Of a stretch of DNA of 64,000 nt, positions 12,233 through 25,000 are shown in pieces; position 1 is the first letter of the stretch, and each line of letters starts with the position of its first letter. Below the pieces are notes generated by a model. The model was not told the origin of the DNA. It was given only the letters and a program-made list of their open reading frames with translations, and made no database searches. This DNA is from Plumapathes pennacea (lineage: Eukaryota > Cnidaria > Anthozoa > Antipatharia > Myriopathidae), in contig OZ038465.1 of the NCBI GenBank assembly GCA_964036295.1, positions 2,303,115 through 2,367,114 of the forward strand, given 5' to 3'. The translations under genes were made by a program, and so were the position numbers.

Positions 12233-15200
12233 ATGGCACCCATACATCATCTGAAGACGATATCTCGCTCTTCGATTAACATCGAGCATTTGACGGCTAT
12301 TCCAGTTGGTGGCAGCGTTTCACGTATTTGTGTGGACGACAGGCCGTCAAGAAGGCGCCGGCAAGATGGCTTCCTTGCTTGGGGAATATGTTGCAGTTCG
12401 TTCATGATCATGTTTCTCGTGTATGGTATTCATACATCGTTTGGAATTATTCTGGCTGCACTACTTGATAACTTCGACGCCAGCAAAGCGAACACAGGTA
12501 AAGAATGACTGATGTGAAGACTTAGCTTCTGAAACATGCAAACGCGAAGTATAAATTATTTTAGAATATAATTGCATGCGAAAAATAGTTCCGCTGGCGG
12601 ACTATAAACAAGATCAGAACAACACGTACCGGCTTGAAACTGTCGAATAGGCGATCGTGGCGGCTTAGAGAGGCTTATTATTTATTCATTTGATGATCGC
12701 TTTCAGAAAATAGCTATTAAGAGAGTTTTGCGTTAAGCCCGCGGTCTACTTTTCTTATTTATTTTGAATATTTTATATCTGGATGTTTTCGATAATATTT
12801 CGACTGAATATTTTTACCTCAGTTCTTAATGCTCGAATAGATTCGACGTATTATTAATATTTGAGAAGAAAGCAAGTGTACTTTGTATTATAGCAGTTTA
12901 TTTTTTAGTCTAATACAGAGATTTTAGAGTTTCGTTCTCGTATTCCAGGTTTGCCTGGATCAAAATGATGAAAATTTGCATTTTTCAGGATCCTTTTATA
13001 TGAGCACAGGGTTACACGGGGAGAACTTTAACTTGTGTTTGGATCTTAAAATACACAAAAGCACTCAGCTTCGGGGTAGCGTTGCGAGCATGGAAATTAA
13101 TGAGAAGTAGCAGGTGATTGGATGAGACCGGAGTGTGAACTCAGACCGCTCTCCATACAAGTCCTTGTTTTCTGTTTACATGATACCGGTTCGAAAACTC
13201 ACTGTAGACCGGTTTGACTCTTTCCGGGGGCGATTACATAGGAAAAACTGCCCGAACCGGTCGGTTCAACTCCCAGAATAAGTCAAACCGGTTTAGTTAG
13301 CTTTCGAACCGGTCTCGTGTAAACCGTTTACAGAAACACTAAATTATTCGTATGTAGACCGATCTGAAGGCGTACTGGTCTGATATCGTACCGGTCTTAT
13401 GTAATCATCCTTTTAGTTGAGTCACAGGCGTTTAAACTGCGTAGGGGAGGGTCAATTCAATCTGCTTGTGCAAAGAAAATTTCAAAATATTTAAAACTAT
13501 CATTCTAGGGATTTTTTGGTCGGATATTGAAACATAAACATCTCTATCCGTTTCATTTGAAAGTGAAAAATTAACTTTTGAGAGTGAGTTTTGATAATAT
13601 ATCGAATTATAGGTGACTTTGCCCGTGCCTTCTCTTCTTCTAGCCAAAGCAGATTTAAGGCCCGACCAAACGAATCTTTTGTACAATGACTTTTACGGCC
13701 GGGTGGCCAAGCAAGTCCAACATCGTCCAACATGTTTTGATATCGTAAACGATGAGGATTCTGGGACCAAAAATGAGCCCATGGTGAAAAGGTGGGAGAA
13801 TTACTGTAGGCCTTAGTGCGCCTGCGCGAATCAAGCAATGCCGCTGCGGTACATCATGCTGTTGTCCAAACGAATCAAACATCGTTCATCAAACCCCAGA
13901 ACAAAAGATGATGTTGGACGATGTTGATGTAACGATGTTCGTCCAACATCATAAAACATGTGGCTAAACGAGTCCAACTTGTTTATCCAACACTGTTTAG
14001 TGGACGGTGATGTTGGATTTGTCCCATTTTGAATTAAGCTGACCCTCCCCGAATGAATGCGCATCACCAGGTAACCACAACTGCATATAAAAGCACGTTT
14101 GTAACTGCGCTGCGCGTTGCTGCGACTCAAACGTCTACTTCCGCTTGGGTTGAGTGTTTTCTTTATTTCTTGGTGGCCCTCGCTGTTCATGTAAAAGATC
14201 CTGTAGTTTGGTTGTGTTTGTGTCTTTTTTGTTTTCCTTTTGAGGTGCATTTCGCTTTTTCAGTGCAAAATGGTACAAGTTGTGCCGCACTCTCAAAAGA
14301 ACCACGTGACCACTTGGCGGAGTTGGTGACTCTGGGCCAGTGCGCGAATATTTTGTGTGAAGAAGTTGCGATAAGTTTACACGATAAGTAATAAGGATAT
14401 ATAATGTCGAATCAACACTTAGCACGACAGCAATGGGCGATAGTTTCCGCAGAGTTTACTTTTCAAACATTCTGTCTACTTTTTGGTTTGTTCTGTGATG
14501 TTTAAGTGGAGCGTTTTTCTTTGTTCCCTTGTGAAGTGATTTTTTTTCAACTGTTTTTTTTTTTTTTTTACCCGCTAATTGCTAGGGAGAAGGGGGGCAG
14601 TTAGGGGAGGACGGGGGAGGGGGGTGGCGGGGATATTTACCAAGACCCCAACCGAGACAGGGAGTCTAATCCATTTGAAATACCTGAAAGTTTTTTGTCC
14701 TCAAAGCAGCCATTCACCCCTTAATACACCAAAACAAAACATCATTTTCCACACCCTTTCAAAGCACATCACATCCAATAAGTGCTTTTTGCGGGTTGTC
14801 TAGCCCTCGTGTAGTTGAAAGTGTCCTGCTTCCCTATCACCTTTCTATAAAAGTTGACTGCAGTCAATCCCATCTATAGCTTTTTGTCTTCATTGCCCAG
14901 TCTCCCTTTGAATCTTGTATGGTTTGTGTAAGTAACGCCATCCGTGTTGATAGAATAGTTGTCCTTTCTTGTCTTTCTAGCGCGTAGTGTGCGTGTATGT
15001 GTTTAACTACTGAGGTTCATCCTCACAAACAGTTCAAACTCAGTTGCTAAAACCATATTTCCTATACATTTCCCTTGCAGCCTGGATTGGTTCCATAGCT
15101 ATAAATCTTTTGTTCCTTTTTAGCCCAGTCACTAGCTGGATGGCCGAATCTTACGGCGTCCGCGTAGTTACAATTTTAGGCGGGCTTCTTATGTTTGTTG

Positions 15201-17180
15201 GGCTATTTCTTTCGTCATACGCACCGCGCCTCGGTTTCATGTACCTGACGTACGGCGTTCTCTTCGGGACTGGAACGAGTCTTTGTTGCACCATGGCTTT
15301 AATAGTTTGCGGAGATTATTTCAACCAAAACGTGGCCTTGGCAATTGGTTTTGTTGGTTCTGGCGGTAGTCTCGGCACTGTAGCCCTCCCGCCAACTATT
15401 GAGATTTTAGTCGACACATTCGGGTGGAGGGTAGCGTTAAGAATCGTGGGGGTAGCCGGTATTGTTCTGGCACTTCTAGGGTTCGTATATCCTTCTAAGC
15501 CGCGGTCACAACTTCATGAAGGTCAGGGGAACAGGATGTTCAACTTTAAGGTGCTCAAGAACAAGGCTTTCCTGCTGTGGACCTGTGCAACAGCTATCAG
15601 TGGTTTTGGATATTTCATTCCTCACTTCTTCCTGGTAAGTATACTTGAAAAAAATTACGACCTGATAAGTATACTCGTAGAGCTGCCGGTGATGTATTTC
15701 AAAGTGCTTGATGTATTTCGTATTGGACCCAAACTCGAGAAATCGAGTCATGAAAATACATGAAACTTATTTGGTTTAATGACAAGCCATGTTTTGTAAC
15801 GATCTTGAGTTTAGGTTTAGGTTTCGAAATGAAAGAACTAAAATCTCACTTAAACATTCTGCAACGACAACGTGAACGTTGCTAATGGATGGCGTTGGAT
15901 GGCATTTGAGAGAAGTTGGGGTTTTCTAGCCATTTAGTCAAATTTATGGTGAAAAGTTTAACATATTACTCGTCCAAATGGACGGCGGGAGGAATGCTGC
16001 TGAAAAACTTATTTCAGTTATTTCGTTTCTTGTGTCTTCCCCATTTTTGCCTTACTTGTTTCTTTCATCGTCGAAACCTGCTCTAGGCCCTTGTAGCCGT
16101 GGCGTTATCACTCTTTTCATCCCTGGTTATACGTACTTTTTCTACTTCAACTAATTTCTTCCACACTCCTACCTTTGTAAGCAGCAGCGGCCGCTAGACA
16201 TGCCGACATGCGCAGACATGGATTCTAACTCGTTGCCTCCATTTCAGGTTCGGTACGCAGAAGACATAGGCATACCGCTGTCCCAAGGTAGCTGGCTCAT
16301 CTCCTACCTGGGCATTGCATCCGCGGTTGGTCGACTACTTTTCGGAAAATTGTCAGATTTATGTTGTCAGAAAAATATTCAAATCTACCGCGCGTGCATG
16401 CTGCTTTCGGGAACAGCCTCATTGCTATGTCCTTTGGCTAGTTCCTATGGCACTCTGATCCTTTATGTGGTGGTACTGGGGCTGTTGGATGGCTCATATA
16501 TCGGACTTATGTCTATAGTGACTATGGACATAGTGGGACTAGACAACATTTGCCCCGCTTGGGGCATCCTCTTTTTTTGTCAATCATTTTTTTATTTGCT
16601 TGGACCTCCAGCTGCAGGTAAGAAAACAAAAAACATTTTTTATACCAATGTTTTTGGTCCGTAGTTAATTTTTCTATTTTTGTTCCTTGTTTATTAATGC
16701 ATTAATTTATCTGCAGGGCTTTGGGGGGGGGGGGGGGAGGGGGGGGGGGAGAAACTGCAGCAAAAGGAAAAGGATTTAGTAAGCACCTCAAGCGGCGGAA
16801 CGGAATGTAGATGATGATAGTGTGTGTGGCCTTGATGCTGAAACTGTTTTAGTGATGGTGCAAGTGATTTCTGAACGCTGTTTTGTATTGAACTGCTTTA
16901 ACAGTTTCGTTCCTTCGTCTTTGCAGGTATGATGTATGATAACTTGAATACATTCAAGCATGTGTTCTACCTGGCTGCAGGTACCATGTTTCTCGGAGCC
17001 TTGTCTCTTTTCTTTATCCCCTGTATCAAGCGGGATGACCAGTCATCGATTGCAGAGGAGCCTTCAGACACTGTGAACATCGGCAAACCATCGGCGACCC
17101 TTCTTGTTCCGACTATTGTCATTAGCACTGAAATGCTGAGCCATCCGAATGAGGTGGAGGAACGTTTAACGTGTTTGTAG
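12233..17180 (+). CDS. SLC16 family transporter (monocarboxylate-transporter-like), complete
   Basis: Major-facilitator membrane protein of 480 residues, in the normal size range for SLC16. Exons are 12233-12497, 15081-15634, 16248-16617 and 16927-17180, with phases 1, 0 and 1 that all match. After a cytosolic N-terminus with a basic RPSRRRRQDG stretch, the first membrane segment starts DGFLAWG, the counterpart of the SLC16 DGGWGW signature. Hydrophobic segments then alternate as expected for 12 helices. The helix 8 loop contains GRLLFGKLSD, an MFS motif. The C-terminus is hydrophilic and acidic. Family members move lactate, pyruvate, aromatic amino acids or thyroid hormone with or without protons; the substrate cannot be read from sequence, so no symbol is given. 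AATAAA signals occur at 17614 and 17721. Intron 1 carries two palindrome-rich repeats. Confidence 0.88.
13110..13415. repeat. Inverted repeat built from ACCGGT palindromes
   Basis: Inner arms GTTTTCTGTTTACATGATACC and the complement of AAACCGTTTACAGAAAC pair at about 13167 and 13337. More diverged outer arms extend to about 13110 and 13415. ACCGGTT/AACCGGT recurs roughly every 30-50 bases on both sides of the centre. No open frame of interest. Confidence 0.6.
13655..14010. repeat. Repeat element with iterated CCAACATCG words
   Basis: Begins with GGCCCGACCAAACGAAT and contains repeated forms of CCAACATCGTCCAACAT and its complement, plus further CCAAACGA/CTAAACGA words. It resembles the 30321-30753 element in having a CCAAACGA end sequence and iterated short internal words. 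The right boundary is not clear. Confidence 0.5.
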
Positions 17181-19452
17181 ATACACATGTTCTGTAACGA
17201 CCTTCCGTTCGTCGGGGCTCATCGTTACCATTACAACTTCGTTCAGTTTATGGCTAGAGTTAAGGGCTTTGGACTTTACATCTAGTACTCAAATAACTTA
17301 AGGGATGGATTCAAAATAGGGAGTATTTTCATAACTTTTGAGTTTGTACATTTTTAACGTGATATAGTATTGCTGTCGCCATGGAAACAATTCACCCACA
17401 TGGAATTATTTTGTGCAGCTTACGTGAATAGTCGTGGTAGTTGTATGGTGTAAGACAATGCTATATGTAAAAAAAATGAACCTGATAAACTGCAGTTTAC
17501 TGCAGTCCAAAGCTAACATTATAGTTTTAACTAGGATATGGGTAAACTATGGGACATGCTCGTTCCTGTAACAACTAGTCCCTGTATACGTAAAACAAAT
17601 ATTAAAAGACATAAATAAAGTATTTATTATACCGTTTGGCCAACTGGGATATATAAATTGTACTTTCTGAGTGACCTGTTGTATAGAATGTAAAATAATG
17701 ATGTACATGATGGATAATGCAATAAAAATGAAGTTTAGAACACAGAGTCTACCGCAGTGTCACAACATTGTATTGCATTGATTGCATTATTGGCCATTTT
17801 ACCGCTCGTTTGTCTTCATTGGGTTGTAAGTGGTTTTCCAGGGTTCGGTGTCCGGTACTGTTTAAGGGCTGAGACTGCTTAATTTCAGTGCGACTCTGGG
17901 GTTTCTCTCTTCATGCGTTCTCAAGTTGTTTTGGGTAACCGGGCCTTTGTATGAGCCAGTACGGCATTTGCAATGTGTGCACCGAGGGCGATAAGTGAAG
18001 AAATGCACAAGGTCGCTTGATGACTGCTGTCTAAAGTTTCTCTATGCACAAAGTGAATACGTTAAGAACCAATGAAACACCCACGGATACTCGAGCAACC
18101 TTGTTTACCAACTTTCAGGTAAAAAGCCATGTATTATTTGTTAAACAACAAACAACGACGCCTTTATTATAAATTAATAAATATTAAATACAACTGTAGT
18201 ACGGGCCAAAGCCAGAGGCTTAAACGGCTATACAGTAAGTATGAATGAAATTGTTGAAGAAAAAAAAACATTTGGGGCGGTTGCAAATCACACATTAGTT
18301 AAGTTAATTCTCTCTAAGGCCCAGATCAACTGTCGAACTTCGCATGAGTCGAACTCAGTGCAAATTAGTTAAAAAGGCTTTTGCTCATTTGCATTGATTT
18401 CGAGACTCGTGGGCCTCGTGTGACGTGTGACCCGGGTCTGAGGGACTCGTCATGTGACCATGTTTACTGCGGCGCGACTCGATGAGACTGAACTGGCATA
18501 CAAACCTGCAGATGCATGGAACAGACACGGGGAAGGAACTGAATTTAAAGCTTATGGTGCTAGGTGCGGCCATATGATGTAGGGCTTCGGACACTGGGAC
18601 CGTGCATTGCTGGATAGAGAAGTCATTGTTCCAGCGAGATGCCGAGGTTCCACTTGAAGAGACTACTGGATACCCGATCCTCTACAAAGCAATCGAAAAT
18701 GTCCACATACTCTGTGACATAGGAAGGGTGAGCACTGATCGATCTCAAAGACGACAAAATTTGTGGGTCTGAGGGTTTCTTGGGTGGAGGTATAGCCTCA
18801 TATCCCTTCATGTACGACCGAACAAGGACGTTACTTTGGCCAGGAACACAAAGTGACATGCAAGGCGAAAGTGCTTCCATGACCATACACTATCGACGTC
18901 TCGCCATTATCACACCGTTGGATTAATGGTGGACATTTACCTACCGTCATTGGTTCGATCGGGCGTAAATCACAAACACCCGCATAGCTGCTGCCCCAAT
19001 AACAGAAATGAAGGAAGAAAGCTTGTAACAGTACAAAACTTGACCTTATCCGTAGCATAAATGCTCTAAATTGCTAGAAATTTCGATAATCCGTTTTATT
19101 TTCCGGTATTTTTGCCTGTGCGTCTTTTACGAATACTTCATTGGTGGTTTTCACATGACGTCTGCAACTCATTTCAATGTTGTTTTTCTTGCAGAGAAAA
19201 ATATTTATTTTTCGTGGCTGGAGTTATCTTCCACTGAATTTCGTCAGTCTTGTGCTAAAGTATTTCGATACACCTATCTTGTGCTTAGGGCTTAGTAATT
19301 TGCTATGTCCTGAACGAGACTGCACAAGACCGAAAGTTACAAAATGGTAAAGTCACATCATTAATTCCATGTAAAATATTTATGAAAGATTAAGGTAGAT
19401 AAAGAATTAAGGTAGATAAAGAGGTGTGAGGGATGTTATCACGAAAATGCAG
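17181..19452. other. Intergenic: SLC16 3' UTR and unrecognised sequence
   Basis: The SLC16 3' UTR probably ends after the AATAAA at 17721. A G/C-rich block at about 18316-18560 looks like dispersed repeat sequence (GTCGAACTTCGCATGAGTCG). Minus-strand frames at 18623-19058 have no recognisable domain. Confidence 0.4.
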
Positions 19453-21804
19453 TCAACTACTGACTGGACCAAATTTCTCTGGGAAGATAGCTGACTCAGA
19501 AACGTGGTCTTTGTCAACAGCTAGTGTCTCGGTTGTGTTTTCCGGCTCAACTATCACATACTCATCATCTTCTAGTTCTTCTAACTCGTGGTGAAAGTCC
19601 ACAGGTTTTCTGTCCGTTGGAAGGTAGTTTTCTATTCTGCTCCATCGTCTTGGTGGCCATACAATGTACGTTGCCTTGGATTGTACCAGACCAACTGCTA
19701 CCTGTGGATAAATTTATATTTGTCTCATTCAGTTTACATTTAAAAATAAAAATAAAAAGAACACAACGCAAATAAAATCAGCTGAAATCATACAGGATTA
19801 CTGAAGTAAACTCGTGTACATACAAAAATGAATTCGAGAGAAGCAGGATGAGGTATCTTGGTGGTGATGAAAATAAGAAAAGGGTGAAGGGTGCTTAAAG
19901 GAGAAGTATGAAAAGAAGATGAGGGGAGATTGAACAAAATAAAGGAGGACCACAACAATATTATGATCAGAACAAACATAAAAGCTCACAGGTCCAAAAG
20001 TGTTGCTGTCCAGGCTGTGGGCATGGTTATCACCCTCCACCCAGCAATGACCCCTGGGAACTGTCACCAACTTGCTGTTATACTTCAGTGTCCTTGTGAA
20101 AGAAAGAAATGGCTATCTGTAAATTATATTATTTTATAACAAATAGAACAGGACAAGAGTAGACCAATGGCTGTTTACTTTGTTTAGATTATCACTCAAT
20201 CCAAGAACTTACTTGTCCCTAATGCCGGATATGCGCAACTCACTCATTCTGTGCTGTATTCCAGTGGAAATAGCTCAACAAAAAATGTGACTCTTACAAA
20301 GCACATAAACAGACCTCTACACTTTTTGGATCAGTACTCAAGGCAGAGGAATTCAGTTCAGGTCATCACTACTATGCATCATACCTACAATCCTAGACAA
20401 AACTGTTGGGACAACAGACATGATTTGTGCCTCCCATTTCAATGCTGGAAAGCAGAGAACTAAGACATGATGTGTGTGCACTGTCAAGTTTAGGTCTTCA
20501 ACATTGTAGAGGGGGTGGGGTGGGGTGGGGGGGGGGGGCGGGGGGGTACATAACCATTGAATCTGTGAGCTAAGAGCTATTCAGGATACTGTGTCCCACA
20601 AAATTTTACATACATCATGAGTGTCATGCATACATATCCAGCATATGTATATGCATATGTATATACAGCATATGTATTCAAGACACAAAAATGGAAATTT
20701 TGCTACCCTGTCTAAGACAAAGTGCTCTAATTTGATACCCTGTTCAAGACTAAGTTTAGATGAGTTAGCCTGCGTTGCACGCGTTTCCACTGGAACATAT
20801 GAAGAAATCCCGCGAAAAATGACAAGAGCAAAACTGTGGTTGAGGGGGGAGGGGAAGGGGAGAAAATCTTCAGAAAATAACCCTGTTTAAGACACAAAAA
20901 TGTAAAATTTGATACCCTGTTTAAGACAGAAGACCCTGAAAATGATACCCTATCGGGCAGAACATACCTATATAGGAAATATATGGGAGTACCCCCCCGG
21001 GCATCATGGACACATACCTAACACACTCTCCCTCCAGTGCAACCACTCTTTTAATTAGGACAATACTGGGATCCGTTGGATCACTGAAGAAAAACAGACA
21101 CAGTGAACACATTGCAGTACTTTGAACTCACCTGAAGACTACTTAATGTACCACAGATTAAACTTCTGGACTTTTGTTAGCACATGAGTTGTTTCTAGAA
21201 GGTACCTAACTGTAGGTCAGCAGAACATATTCTCGGATAACTCCTCAGACACAAGAGCTGATATGACTATCAACTCTCACCATGACACTAGTTAGGAGAA
21301 TTTGTGTTGTGATCTCAGAAGACAAAGCGTTAACACTTACATAATCGAAACAATGTCTCCCTTGTTAATCCCTCTGAAGTGCCTGGTGGCCCATCTGCTC
21401 AGCATTACAACGTCTCCAGGGGATTGAGGGTCAGGGTTTAATGTGGGCTGCGGAAAAGAGAGAAGAGTGGAGACACCTAAATAACTTTGTACGTGCATTT
21501 CAAAGCAGGTGGGATATTCAGTTAGGGGGTGGTCAATCTTTTGAGTATGATAAAGGGGAATTCTGCGGGTACAAGCGGAACCCTCCTTGAGTTGCGTTGT
21601 GAGCAAGCGCTGTGAAAGCACAAGGATGATACAAAGCGAGCTGTAGACAGGCTGCGGTATTTAATGACCCCTCACCTGCATCGAGCTTCCGTGCACGCGA
21701 GCGATACTGCACACGTTATCCACGAAAGTTATGCACACGGGCATGCCGATGATAAAACCCTGGGCGAATGCCTTGGCGTACAGAGAAAACCATCTATAGA
21801 CCAT
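19453..21804 (-). CDS. immp2l: Mitochondrial inner membrane protease subunit 2, complete
   Basis: S26-type serine protease that removes presequences from proteins sorted to the mitochondrial intermembrane space. Minus-strand exons: 21676-21804, 21341-21447, 21018-21083, 19990-20092 and 19453-19701. Phases are 0, 2, 2, 0 and the product is 217 residues. After a single membrane segment (about 14-28) the catalytic serine lies in HGSSMQPTLNP (Ser41) and the general-base lysine in IKRVVALEG (Lys94), the Ser/Lys dyad of the family. [21 protein letters not shown] and IVWPPRRW match the conserved C-terminal half. The C-terminus carries about 45 extra acidic residues ([15 protein letters not shown]...) compared with what I recall of vertebrate proteins. 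Intron 3 contains a G/C-capped MITE ending within 20 bases of a splice donor. Divergent to NUBP1 across 235 bp. Confidence 0.92.
20505..21001. repeat. MITE with GGGGTACTCCC-type ends in immp2l intron 3
   Basis: The left side is a G-rich tract (20505-20550). The right end reads ATATATGGGAGTACCCCCCC after ACATACCTATATAGG. The interior repeats GATACCCTGTTCAAGAC-like words several times. It is the same family as 41127-41362. The right end lies about 17 bases from the exon 3 donor of immp2l at 21018. A (CATATGTATA) microsatellite is inside. Confidence 0.6.
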
Positions 21805-22039
21805 CACCGTGAAAACTCATATACCTTCCTGTCACCAGTCAGACTTAAAACATGAGTATGTTCCGTTGCACTGTTTCGTCCGCCATCTTGCCTGAGCTGC
21901 GCGTGACATTTCATAAGGCTGCCGCTGTCTTCCTGTTCGCAGGCGTTTAATAAAAATCAAGATGGCGGTTAGTGTTTCGAATCAGCGCCACTAAATCATT
22001 TTCATGTAGCAGTGATTTGGTTTGGTTCTCAAAGCGAGA
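21805..22039. promoter_or_regulatory. Bidirectional promoter between immp2l and nubp1
   Basis: A 235-bp interval separates two divergent start codons. It contains CGCCATCTTG (21881-21890) and CAAGATGGCGG (21958-21968), inverted copies of a YY1-type consensus common at start sites of housekeeping genes. There is no obvious TATA box. Its regulatory role is inferred from position and motifs. Confidence 0.6.
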
Positions 22040-25000
22040 ATGGAGGCAGAAGGTGAAACTGCAACTGCTGTGGGCTGCTCGTCTGAGACAGTGAGTTTAT
22101 TGTATGTGTTCTTCTAGAAATATTCTAAAATGCAATCAATCAATCAATAACCTTTATTTATACACGATTACAAACTTTCAGCAAAACGCTGGTGGGGTCG
22201 TGTCTTCTATCTAAAATCTACATATTAAATTATCTATCGAGTGTCGTTATCCTACAGACTCGCTCCCGTCATTCACCTAACTCTTTACTTTACTTTTGCA
22301 CTTTAGTCACTCACTTTACTACCTAACTTACATCATTACTTACACCTTACGTACATTTGACTACCTCGACCCCCCCCCTCCCCCCACCATCCCCACGCGC
22401 ATCCGCTCACATACACACACACGCACGCACACGCATACACACTATTATAATTAAAAGTAAGTAAATTTCTTATCTTTAAAAGTTATCATGCATGCTTCTT
22501 TTTTAAAACTAAAATCATTCAGGGGTAATGCTCTAACGCGTCTCTTAAAGTTAGACCTGTCACTCATGCTCTTGTATTCATTTGGGAGTGAGTTCCAGAT
22601 GATGGTTGCCCTGTATCGTATGGTGTTTCTGTCGAATTCCGTTTTCGGCGTCGGTATTTCGAGCGCCTGTGCGCTTCGGAGTGAATGGTTCATGGTTCTT
22701 TTGGCAAACATGTCTTTGATGCTCGCTGGTGTGTTCTTGTCATGTACCGCTCTATGTGCTAATAAGAGCAGTTTCCTCTTGTACACGGCGTTTAATGTTT
22801 GCCATCCCGCGGTGTTTAAGGCCTTAGACGTTTCTGTGTCCCAGGGTTGACGGTAAATGACCCTTGCGGCTCTTGCGTGCAGCCTCTCTATTTTGTCTAA
22901 GTGCTTTTTATCACAGGAGCTCCAGAGGATTTGACCATATAGCACAGATGGTAGTATGACTTTTGTGTAGAATTCCACTAGGGCATCCCGTGGAAGGAAA
23001 TTCATTCTGTTGAGTAGGGCTAATTTGCCTGCGTAAGCCTTCTGTAGGTCGGTGAGATGTTTGACCCAGCTTAGTTTGCTATCAAGTGTAACGCCTACTA
23101 GTCTTGTAAATGTGACCCACTTGACAGTTTCTTTGCCGATTCGGAGTTGCTGAAGTGGGCCAATGAAATTCTGCTTGTGTATCAACATAGCTTCGCACTT
23201 CTTTGGGTGGATAGTCAGTTTTGCTTTGTTGCTCCATTTGTGTAGTTCATCCAGCGCTCGGTTCAGCTGAGTGACAGCTAAATCAGCTGTCTTTGCTACA
23301 CAGTACAAGGTTGTATCGTCAGCGTATAGGTATATGGTGCCGGAAGCAACATCGTTAGGTAGATCTGAGGTAAAGAGCGAAAACAGCAGCGGGCCGAGAA
23401 CTGATCCCTGAGGAACTCCGTATGTTACGTCAGCGTATTCTGAGACCTCTCCGTTTATCTGGGTGTATTGTTTTCTGTTTGTTAGATAGTTCTCGATCCA
23501 GTAGTAGAGGTCTCCTGTAATCCCGAATGATTGCAGCTTTTTCAGGAGAATGTTGTGTGATATCGTAATGCAAGTGCACATGCTTGCCGCTAGCTATAAG
23601 TTTTGTTTCTATATTAAATTTTTGTATGCATTTAAGTACGCCCCAGGGTGTAAACCGAGTTTATTCACACGTGAAATTGTTATCAGTTATGACATCGATT
23701 GCACGATTCACTAAAAATTCGAAGAGTGTTGGGAGAGAGAGAGAGAGAGGCTAGGGGGTGGGGGGAGGGGGTGGTTGGAGGGAGTGGATTATTTGTGAGC
23801 CAATCCTGACTCTATTGCTTCATTTGTAATATTAAAGTATTTTATCCTCAGGCAATGGCAGGCAAGGCCAGTGTCTGTGAAGGTTGCCCTGGTCAAGCCC
23901 TTTGTAGTCAACAAGGTAACCAAACCTTTTGAGAGGGAAAGGGTTGGGGGCAAGGGGCAGACAGGTGAAAATATAGAAGTGATTAAGTATGGAAATAAAA
24001 TATGGCAGGAGTATTTCAGGTTTCATCCATAAAAATTCAGTTATCTGCACTTCCATGTAATATCCTATCTATAATATTTATCATCATATACCTGCCAACT
24101 CTCACGCCTACAGGTCGAAAACTTTGATCTCACACCATCTCATGCCTGTGGACCAATTTCTCAAGCCTGGCTGGCTATACAGCCTCAACTGACACACTTA
24201 TGAAAAATATGCAATTTCCAACCAGTGCGAGAAAAGAAAAGTCCATGTATCCCCAAATTCTCTGATTTTGTTTAAAGGAAAGGCACTGGGGACCAGGTTG
24301 GGACTGGGACAGGGTAATGCTTAGGGCTGTTTCCGTTTCCGGTACTGTATGCAAATTTGGTCATAAGATATTCCAAAGAATCACGCGCGTCTGGCGGGAA
24401 ACTGTGTGCTGAAACCGCAATTCTGAAAAAACCTCACGCCTTGCGATCAAAAAATGTTGGCAGGTATATCATCAGTGTTTTGTGTATTTTAGGAGGTCCA
24501 GATCCTGACCAAGAAATGATAGATCTAAGGATGAATGCCATTAAACACAAGATTTTGGTTGTGTCAGGTAAAGGAGGTAAGCACTGACACTCATTTGACA
24601 ATCACAATACAATAAACAAGACATGCTGATATCTCTGACTAGAGATTATTCATGCAGTAATAGACTGGTGATCTTTCAAACCTGGATGAATGTGCTGACT
24701 ACAGACATTTTTCTTCTGCTTTTTCAGGGGTTGGTAAATCCACTGTTGCTGCAGCTCTTAGTTTAGCATTGTCACAGATGAGTAAGAAGGTGGGTTGAGC
24801 ACTTCATTTATTCTAACAAACCAGCTGGCTCATGCTTCTGAACATAACAATGCAGAGATTTGTACATAATTATTATGAAATCTAACTGGTAAGTTTTCTG
24901 AGTAAAGATTGTAAATCATGTTGTCTGTAGGTTGGTCTTGTGGATGTTGACATCTGTGGTCCAAGTGTTCCTAAACTGATGAAAGTTGAGGGCAAGGAAG

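Noticed and set aside
14053-14425. 112- and 96-codon opposite-strand frames in the SLC16 intron
   Set aside because: No domain, no splice phase agreement with the SLC16 exons, shadows of each other.
16715-16750. Poly-G tract as a functional G-quadruplex in the SLC16 gene
   Set aside because: It is intronic and simple; similar runs occur at MITE ends across the window, so no specific role can be argued.
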